From NCBI RefSeq assembly GCF_010093815.1, contig NW_022985569.1, positions 186,001 to 250,000 of the forward strand: a DNA stretch of 64,000 bases, in the 5' to 3' direction. Shown in pieces: positions 55,960 through 64,000 of the stretch. The notes under the pieces are model-generated. The model was not told the origin of the DNA, did no database searches, and saw only the letters and a program-made list of their open reading frames with translations. The position numbers and the translations under genes are program-made. Origin of the DNA: Pseudovirgaria hyperparasitica (taxonomy: Eukaryota > Ascomycota > Dothideomycetes > Acrospermales > Acrospermaceae). How positions within the stretch are numbered: position 1 is the first letter of the stretch; each line of letters starts with the position of its first letter.

Positions 55960-57150
55960 TACTGGATATACCCCTACCGGTACGATAGAAAAGGCTATAT
56001 AGCGATATTACTAAGGGTAACTATATATCTATCTAAAACGTAGAATATACCTAAAGGCGCACGCCGCTATAGATAGACGGAATAAAGGGGACCCCGAGAG
56101 GGGAAACCCTCCTAGATTATATTAACTACTAGATAGCACGTATAGAGAAGGAAGCCGGAGAGGGCTAGAAGACCCTTCTATATATATTCTAGAACCTTAT
56201 CTAGAATCTAAAGGGAATTATAGAGGAGGAGAAGAAGATATAACTAGGAGGACCGGAGGGGAGGCTCGACCAAATAGAGGCTAGCCTATATAGAATCTAG
56301 GAGGAACTTACTTAAGGTAAGCGCCCTAGTATATAGATATTAATAGTAGTAATACCGGAGGCTATACTATGGGCCCCCTAGACCGGCGACGTAGCGTATA
56401 GTATACGCGTCGTAATCTAGGATAAGGATACCCTAGTATAGGTCTAGTAAGTATCCCTAAAGGATATAGTAAGTAAGATTAACGAATAAAAGGGAATATA
56501 GTTAAACGTCGTCGCCGCTAAACTCACGCTAGAAGGAGTAGTACTTACCATAATAATAAACATTACGTAGTAGACTATCTCGCATAATCCGAACGCGATT
56601 AGTAGTATCTTTCTAGGCGCCTCTATTAGGGCGGCCATATACCCGATATAGGTATACTCTATACCCGTAAGCGGATAGGTTATTAGAGAAGAGGGCATCA
56701 CGCGGATAGAATAGTTAAATAAGCGAAAATACCTAGAAATTAAGATCGTAAGAGTATAGTAGAAGAATATATAAGGGATTAAAACCAGATCGAAGGCACA
56801 CTCTACTATAATAGTAGAGCTTAAGGACCCCGCCCTCGCGTATTAAATTATATAAGAGGGATTCCTAGCGGAAGGGGAGCTTCTTATAGCGGAACCATAG
56901 GATAGAGTATAGGCGATAATATAGTGCTTTAACTATTAGGGATATAGGTATACGGCATAGCGGTACTCCTAAAAGACTAGGTATAGATGGTATCGATAAG
57001 AATATAGTACCTAGGAGTGCCTCTACGGGATATAAGAAGAGGGCTAGAGGGATAGAGATATAGCGAAGTGCTCTAACTACGACGGCAAGCACCTATCGTA
57101 GTCGGCTACGTGCGCGAAACGTAAATAGGTTACTAAATACATCTACTTAA
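55960..57150 (+). pseudogene. LINE first coding region (gag-like, CCHC knuckle)
   Basis: The boundaries are approximate, as starts and stops are eroded. Near its end, 57069-57113 reads C-S-N-Y-D-G-K-H-L-S-x-S-A-T-C, the zinc knuckle of Tad-type ORF1 proteins with one cysteine changed to tyrosine by a RIP-type change. This protein would bind the element's RNA. Two open frames on the opposite strand here are by-products of RIP. Confidence 0.65.
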
Positions 57151-57169
57151 TCTAGATAAAGGGAGTAAG

Positions 57170-60100
57170 GTAGCTATAAACGATGCGACCTACTACCGTT
57201 CCTCTCTTTACTATAATACTACTACTATAGACTACCTCCTTATAAGGAAGCGGTTAGGAATAGTAAACCGTCCTAAGAAAGCTAATAATAGGACGGCCCT
57301 AAGGAATTACTAAGGCCGCCGCCGTACGAGGATAGTCGCGTCTTAGAGGAATGAATATACAGGCCTATATATTCTCTAGCACCTAATAAGAGACTAAGAT
57401 ATACTCCTAATTATATAGGTAAACGTATAGTATAAACGTAAGAACTAGGTGATACTCCTTAAGGAGACCGGAGCTATAATACTCGCTATATAGGAGCTAT
57501 ATAAACACTACTAGACGAATAAACTAATAACACACCTAGAATATTATATAATACACCCCCTAGGACCGGAGAGGAGAGTCCTCTTCCATGTCTATAAGTC
57601 TATTCTACTCTTATTATAGTCGTATACTAAACGGGATAACCTCCGGATAATACTACACCTCTAGACGAATATCGGACCCCTCTATATACATAATATATAT
57701 AATTAGAACCGATCGCTTTAGGCGGATAACATGCTTAAGGATACTACCGAGCTAGGATAACACATCCTCCTAGGAGACTTTAACCTCTATTATAGCTAGT
57801 AGGGTAGACTAACCGTCACCCGCGAAGAGCTTCGAGCTAGAGAACTACGCATCTAATACTACGGCTTTCTATACCTTCTTATACTAGTAGGATAGATTAC
57901 CTAGTGAAAACATAAATAAGATAAGGGCGGATCTATACTCGACCTTACCCTAGCCACTAGACATATTTATAATAGGACTTAATACTACCGCCTAAGCCTT
58001 ATATAGATAGACTCCGACCACGAATATATAGAGACCGTAATAGACGTATCTACCCCTTAAGACTAACGAGGGCGATAGCTATAGAAGGATACTAACTAGG
58101 AAAAGTACCTAAAGGACCTGGAATCGACGATTCTAGACCCGTCTATAGTCGACATATCTAATGGCCCGGCCATTAACTAGGCCGTGAATACACTCCTATA
58201 GACGTACTAGGGAGTAAGAGATAAACACGTGCCATACCGAATATATAGACCCCTAGACCTAAAAAGTATACCTTAAGTGCGAGAGCATAGGCGAGAAGTC
58301 TAGAGATTATATACACGCGTATACTATAACCATATATCTAAAGCGTAGGATAAATAGAGAGAGACGAGAAGATAATAAGATAAGGTCCTCCGTAATGAGC
58401 GACATAAATAGTAGTATATAGTTACGGATAGACATACACGTAATACTACTAGACTATAGCATATGGTAAAATGGGCTAAAAGCACCGCCTCCCCAACACC
58501 TATACCACTTATACCCCCCCTTATATATTAAGAAAAGATATACTCTATAAGCCTCGAGAAAATAGAGATCCTATAAGAGATTATATTCCCTCTTCTAGAA
58601 CCCGTAGACCTATTAGATATTAACGGTACGGAATACCCGGAAGCTATAAGTATCTCTAGGGAAATCACGGACGACGATATACTCGGCGCTATTAAGATAC
58701 TCCCGAACGATAAAGCGCTTAGGCTAGACGGAATTCTAAATCGATACCTTAAGAGGACTATATAGGCGACCTTACTAATTATAGGCTATATATTCCGAGC
58801 GTGCGCCCGTATAGAATACTACCTATAGAGCTTCCGAACCGTATACACGGTTATACTCCTAAAACTAGGGAAGAGCCTAAACACGCTAAAGGGATAGAGG
58901 CCGATCGCCCTCCTCTTCTACCTTAGTAAGGTACTAGAAGCTACGATTACTAAGAAGATAAGTATAGTAGTATAGGTATACGGCCTTCTCCTAGTAAACC
59001 AGAAGGCGAAGGTAGGAAGCTCCCTAATTATAGCTATTTAACACATCCTTAAGGTCATCTAGACTACATAGAAATAAGGACAAGTCATTACGCTACTCTC
59101 CCTAGACATAGTAGAGGCGTTTAATAAGGTAAACCATATAAGACTTATCCATAACCTCCGGATAACGCGAATACCTAAGTAGATTATACGATTTATATAG
59201 TCCTTCCTCGCGTAAAGGACTACTTAAATATATATCCCTAGATACCGAAGCGAATATAAGGAGATAGTATACGGCATCCCGTAAGGGAGTACTATCTCCC
59301 TAATCCTCTTCCTCTTCTTTATAGTAGACCTCCTTTAGAGAATAGAATATATAGAGGTAGTTAGATACGCGGACGATATATACCTCCTTATAGTCGATAG
59401 TAGTACTAGTAGAATATATACACGACTCGAACGAGACCACGAGAAATACGTCTAGTAGGTAAAGCGCCACGGAGTAAAATTCGCACCTAAAAAATACTAG
59501 CTTATATACTTTATTAACTACTATAGAGGATGGGCTACTAGAGAGAGGGCACGTCGCCCCTAAATCAACGCCTTTATAGAACCACTAGTATAGAGTATAC
59601 GAGCACTCGGCGTTATAATCGATAATAAGCTAAAATAGGGACCATAGGTAGCACACGCCGTCTCTAGAGCCCTCTAGATAGAAACCGCTATACACCGGAT
59701 TACGGTATCCACGTAGAGAATAGCCCGGGATAAGGCGAGATAGCTATACATCTCCCTAGCACGCCTAGCCTTTATATATAGATACGAGTGCTAGTATACG
59801 GCCCTTATATAAGCTCGGCGGGTAAAGCTTAAGTCTATATAAAACCGTATACTCCGCCTTATCTCCGGCGTATATAAAGCTACTAATATAACACTCCTCT
59901 AACGCGAGATAAACGTAACAAGTATATAGGACTTCTACTAGATATAGAGACTTATATACTTTACTAAATAATAAGTATAAGAACGTGGAGGAGATAGGGT
60001 ATATACCTTCGCTATACTACGTACACGTATCCGCGCGTATTACTAGGCCCTCCCTACTATAGAATAAACTCGAGTATAATATAAATACTATATAGAGGCG

Positions 60101-60660
60101 GACTCGAGCTAGACCGCGTAGAAGGTTCGAAATAACCCGGATACCGTCCTAAGCTAATAGAGCCCTAAGGAGCTTAGCCGCGTTATACGGTCGTGGATCT
60201 AGAATAAATAGAGGGAGGTACTTAAAGTCTAGTGGGCCTCCTAATAGGATAGGTATCTAGAATAGATCCGAGGGCCTTAGAAGGAACTAAGTAAATAGAT
60301 ATATAAAGGGCTAACGAAGGCCTAAGCATCTATACTCCTCTAAGCCCGAATAGGCGCTATAGGTCTTCTATATTACCTCTACTAGAGAGGCGTTCTAGAT
60401 ATATCTCCCTAGTGTAAGGACTACGGCCGGAGAGGTATAATACGCTACTACCTCGCGACGTACTCTAGCCTCTATACCCTAAGATAAGCCCTTATCCGTA
60501 TAACGAGGACCTCCGACATCACGTAATGGCTTAATAAGTACTCTAAGGATGTCGCCCGATAGATGCTCGTATACCTTCCTCTCCCCTAGTTCTAGTAGAC
60601 CCGTATATATATACCGGAAGAAGCCCGATATATACTAGAAGAACCCCGGTATACGTCGGA
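57170..60660 (+). pseudogene. LINE second coding region (endonuclease and reverse transcriptase)
   Basis: An APE-type endonuclease runs from about 57,410 (VNV...) through LGDFNLYYS (about 57,764-57,800) to a DSDHEY block (about 58,012-58,035). The reverse transcriptase has IKILPNDKALRLDGILNRYLK (58,690-58,755), RPIALLFYLSKVLEA (about 58,900), TLLSLDIVEAFNKVNH (about 59,095-59,140) and the catalytic YADD at 59366-59377. The post-RT block RALGVIIDNKLK follows at about 59,605. The C-terminal part has a KDYGRRGIIRYYL stretch like the Cys/His knuckle of LINE ORF2. All regions carry RIP-derived stops. Confidence 0.75.
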
Positions 60661-60681
60661 AGAACCCTAGGAGAACCGCGA

Positions 60682-60712
60682 TTATTAGTTAAGGGTAGCC
60701 CTTAACTAATAA
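60682..60712. repeat. 31-bp palindrome, 3' side of the LINE
   Basis: Identical to the 5' copy, with pairing extended by two more bases on each side (GA...TC). It lies 233 bp from the LINE 3' end, just after the second coding region. Confidence 0.95.
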
Positions 60713-60961
60713 TCTCCGCACCTACACGTGCTACCTAAGGGTAAACTATTATAATATAGGCTATAGGCCCATAGGTAGCCCCTAGGGCTATATATATATA
60801 AAGAACGAGAGGATAGATAGAGCGTAGTCATAGATATGAGGGAGTTTTTCCTATTCATAGGTTTCTTCTTATATAGTAGCTTAGACTAGAGGAGGCATGC
60901 GCCTATAGAGTGGTACTCTACCTAGTTTACTAATATTATTATTATTATACTTTATAACTAA

Positions 60962-61850
60962 TTTAACTTAATATATTAATAATCTTAATAAAGTAGTAGC
61001 TAAAAGTAAGTATCTACTAGTTTATATACTTTAAATACTAAGTCCTCTTTACTAGACTATCTTAGTTAATATAATAATACTAGAATAATTACTAGTTTAA
61101 GCGACCTTCTCCTTACTATACTATCTATACTAACTACTTTATTATAGGCTAGTAAAATATTCTTCTTCTAGTATATAGTATAAGTAGAATAAACTTATTA
61201 TATTACTATAAACTTAACTCTCTAGAGCTTAAGAATACTCTATTTACTAGTTATAAGACTATATATAGATTAAACTAGATATCTATAACTCTATTATTTC
61301 TATATTTTACTATTTAGCTTAAAAGGTTTTCTATTATACGCTAGATACTAGTAATTTTATATTTTTTATACTCTTACTAGCCGCTTATAATAATAGCTTA
61401 TATTACTACTAGAGAACTTAGTTCTCCTAGGGTATTAACTATTTAGTTATAGATAAGTTAATTAATAAGTATTTAGAAATCTACTACTACTTAAGATAGT
61501 ACTTAATTATCTTATTACTAACTATCTACCACTCTCTACTCTAGAACGTTCCTTATAAAGTAGAAGGCTAGCTACTAAGTCTTTTCTACTATAGTAGTTA
61601 ATAAATTATCTAGTATTATAAGAGGTATATAACTTATTCCTAAATAATCTATTAATTTAAGCTTAGTACTCTTTAACTACTAGGCTCTCTAGACCTTTCT
61701 TAAGCTTATTAGACTTAGTTAATTATATAATAAGCTCTAGTATAGAAGCTATTATATCTAACTACCCTAAACGTACTAGTACTTTAGTAGAATATACTAT
61801 ACTATATTAGATAGATATAGATACTAGTAATAGCGGTATACTAGCTAGGG
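60962..61850. other. Eroded repeat DNA after the LINE
   Basis: About 900 bp of RIP-type sequence. It should begin with the rest of LINE copy 2, but I cannot align it with confidence. No gene, LTR or tRNA-like block recognised. Confidence 0.4.
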
Positions 61851-64000
61851 CTCTAATAACTAATAATAGGGACTTTACGGTAAGATAGTAAGCTATAATT
61901 ATAGCTATAATTTAGTAGACTCTTACTTAGTAGATAGATAGTTTATAGAATAATAACTAAAACCTAATAGATAGTAGTAAAAATCTACTATTTAATAATA
62001 ATAAAGATAGTTAAGGGTTTAGAATATAAGAAATTAGATTCTTCTAATCTAACTTAGATTATAGCTTTAGAGATAGAGATATTATTTTTACTAGTTAGAA
62101 TATATATATATATAGTATATATATCTTCCTTAACTAGATTAAAGATACTACTATAGCTAGAGAAACTAAAACTATTAAGTTAAAAATCTCTTAGTATCTA
62201 TAAGAATATACTCTTAAGTAGTTTATATTATAATTATCTAATCTTAAGAAGAAAGTACTCTATTACTTATCTAGTTTAGATACCTAGACTATAGTCTTAA
62301 TTAAGTAGTTTAAGTAGCTATTATCTAATACTCTATTATCTCTTATAATATAAAGATATACTCTCTAATAGGCCCGCTTCTAAACTAACGTTACTTTATA
62401 TATATATACTATAGCTTATAATTATAGTACTATATAACTATTAGGCCCTTCTAGCTAAAACGCTTAGATATTTATATAGAATAGTATTAATATTCTTCTT
62501 TACTAGGGTCTACCTCTACTAATAGAATCTATATCTCTAGTCTAATTTATATAGACTCTATAAGTAAAATATAAAGAATAGTACTAACTTATCTACTATT
62601 ATCTTAGTAGTATATAGTATAATACTTTAAGTTAATTTACTTAATAAGAAAGAGAAGATAGTTAATATAATGGCTCTTATTACTATAACTTACCTTAACT
62701 ATTTAGTAACTCTTAAGACTAGAGCTAGTCTAATAGCTATTATCTTATAACTAATTAACCTAATTAACGCTATAACTTATACTAGTTCTACCCTTTATAG
62801 TAGTTCTAATAAGAATTAGAAGGTTTAGATAAAGATAGTTAAAAGATATTAGCTAATATATATTAGCTACTAGCTATAACTAGTACTTCTATAGATTATT
62901 CTACTAGTTCTAGAATAGCTAATAAGCTCTATACTAGCTAGTCTTAGTCTCTTAGTAATAATAGACGGTTTATCTAACTACTATAACCGTTCTACTAGGT
63001 ATATAATATTTAGAAAGAATTATATAATCTAGATATTAAAGATACTTACTATATAGAGGTTAAAGAAGCTTTCTTCTACCTTAGACTAACTAATATAGAT
63101 ACTATTAAACTAGTATAGTTTAGTAATAAAACCGGTCTTACTAGCCTTAATCTACTATCTAGTAATATTAATAAGAGTCTACCTTTATAATTTATAGTAT
63201 ACTAAGTAACTAATATATATCTAGTATACTAGATCTAATATAACGTTTATAATAAGGTATTTCTATTATAAGATAAGCTATTAAAGTATCTTAAGAATAG
63301 AAAGTACCTTAAGATAATAGTAAATACTAAGGTTCCTCTATATAATTATATAGTTCTAAGATTAGACGTTATATATTATAATATCTAGAGTAATATAGTA
63401 CTATTATTAGTTAATAGTCTACTAGATACCGGCTAAGTATATAAAGAATTATACTATATCTAAGTTAAGGCCTTACTTAGTCTTAACGGCCCTATTAAAT
63501 ATATCTATCTAGATATAGAAAGTATTATAATACTAATTAACTAAGCTTTTCTTAAATAGTAGAACTCTAATATCTAAATACTTATCTAACTAGCTATTTC
63601 TATTTAGAGAGTAGAGGGAGTTAAGTCTATAAAGTCGACTAAATTTATAGTTATTATACTATTTCTCCTAGGCCGAACGTCTAATAGTTTAACTACTATA
63701 ACTATAAAAGTAATATATAAGGTATATATCCTTAACTATCTATAGGTAGATCTCCTTCTTAGAATAGACGTTATAGTACCTTAGAAGATAGATATCTATA
63801 TAAGTATATATATTTCTATAGAATCTTATAAAAAGATATAAGTTCCCGCTAGCGTCCTTACTAAAACCACGACTAAAAAACTACCTTTTCCCTTATAATA
63901 AATTAACCACGCCCTTAATTAAAAATCGATACTAATAAATCGTGCTCCTAGCTACGCCGAGTAATTCTATATACTTTTTATAACTTATAGGCGCGGCGTT
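61850..64000 (+). mobile_element. LTR-retroelement fragment (gag and protease region), fossil, runs off the window
   Basis: Plus-strand coding-like traces consistent with a gag region (about 62.0-62.9 kb) are followed by a retroviral-type aspartic protease with a LLDTG active-site block at about 63,415-63,433 and a downstream RIDVIVP-like strand near 63,765-63,785. The order and orientation suggest a second Ty3/gypsy-like element whose reverse transcriptase would lie beyond the window. It is broken throughout by RIP, and no LTR is visible here. Confidence 0.5.

Larger units (their letters stand above)
55658..60945 (+). mobile_element. Tad-like LINE (non-LTR retrotransposon), near full length
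   Basis: 5,288 bp bounded by a perfect 16-bp target duplication, TATACTTTATAACTAA (55642-55657 and 60946-60961). It ends in an (ATT)n tail. It has two coding regions in order: a gag-like one with a CCHC knuckle, and a second with an endonuclease, reverse transcriptase and a C-terminal Cys/His-like region. Non-coding ends of about 235 bp each are followed inward by the same 31-bp palindrome. Domain order and two-ORF layout fit the fungal Tad1 clade. Coding regions are riddled with TAG/TAA from RIP, so it is dead. The first about 230 bp keep their CpA/TpG while the rest has lost them. It was inserted into LINE copy 2, a relative of the same family. Confidence 0.88.
43695..64000. other. AT-rich, RIP-eroded block of nested transposable elements
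   Basis: From about 43,695 to the end the sequence is dominated by A and T. CpA and TpG become very rare while TpA steps are everywhere, on both strands, which is what C-to-T change at CpA leaves. Almost no ATG remains, and TAG/TAA are frequent in every frame of former coding DNA. No living host gene is visible. Erosion is patchy: about 46,203-46,650, 55,660-55,890 and parts of 44,604-45,500 keep CpA/TpG. The block runs off the window, so whether it is subtelomeric, pericentromeric or an internal isochore is not decided. Confidence 0.92.

Noticed and set aside
56444-57092. Two ATG-initiated frames on the complement strand (85 and 75 codons) with hydrophobic translations
   Set aside because: They lie antisense to the LINE gag-like region. 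Loss of CpA/TpG makes stops on the sense strand and leaves the opposite strand open, giving Ile/Leu/Tyr-rich false proteins.
43695-64000. CRISPR array or tandem satellite
   Set aside because: Repeats are dispersed transposon parts with target duplications, with no regular spacer-repeat pattern.

Overview
The window has two unlike halves. Positions 1 to about 43,690 are ordinary, gene-dense filamentous-ascomycete DNA: short introns of roughly 45-90 bp with GT...AG ends and CTAAC/CTGAC-like branch sites, compact intergenic regions and many divergent promoters. From about 43,690 to the end (20.3 kb) the sequence becomes AT-rich, nearly free of CpA and TpG, and packed with TpA and TAG/TAA. That is the signature of repeat-induced point mutation (RIP). 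Alternating gene-rich and RIP-eroded AT-rich blocks, together with the gene set, fit a Pleosporales-like Dothideomycete. This is an inference; the species cannot be named from the sequence alone.

Gene half, left to right: 3' part of an ACAD11/APH-like phosphotransferase (-> 859); SmG (complement, 1068-1438) divergent from an NTR2-like spliceosome-disassembly factor (1796-3171); a CFEM-like single-pass membrane protein (4162-5369); a 2.7-kb gap with a doubtful gene relic; an Scm3/HJURP CENP-A chaperone fused to a Myb/SANT domain (complement, 8081-10147) divergent from Atg6/Beclin (10891-12438); a CSC1/TMEM63 channel-like protein (complement, 13188-17072); an F-box/LRR-like protein (19589-21120); LSM2 (complement, 21976-22365); a large SAM-methyltransferase-like protein (complement, 22905-25565); ribulose-phosphate 3-epimerase (26948-28130); a DUF2417 membrane hydrolase-like protein (complement, 28401-30124); PP2A methylesterase (30974-32160); UTP23 (complement, 32352-33308); a DUF726/TMCO4-like protein (33746-37186); an uncharacterised small membrane-anchored protein (complement, 37499-38319); NOP14 (38622-41228); and a second APH-like phosphotransferase (complement, 42175-43395) beside the AT-rich border. 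These are mostly housekeeping genes (splicing, rRNA processing, autophagy, pentose phosphate pathway, PP2A control, centromere chromatin). I see no secondary-metabolite cluster.

Repeat half: a nested stack of dead elements. LINE copies of one family begin at about 43,844, 46,184 and 55,658. The oldest readable host is the copy starting near 46,184. A 580-bp miniature LTR element (46203-46782, 141-bp LTRs, 5-bp target duplication), a chromodomain-bearing Ty3/gypsy element (47059-55069, complement strand, 240-bp LTRs) and a near full-length Tad-like LINE (55658-60945, 16-bp target duplication) are all inserted in it. Another insertion (44604-45538) has a tRNA-like head, a 3' end matching the LINE's 3' end and a 17-18 bp target duplication, which is the architecture of a LINE-mobilised SINE. 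The last 2-3 kb holds an eroded retroelement fragment running off the window.

Most notable: the tRNA-headed, LINE-tailed retroposon; an identical 31-bp palindrome placed about 235 bp from each end of the LINE; an antisense coding-like tract and a tRNA-like sequence between the chromodomain and 3' LTR of the gypsy element; the miniature LTR element with very unequal RIP in its two LTRs; and the Scm3-Myb fusion.
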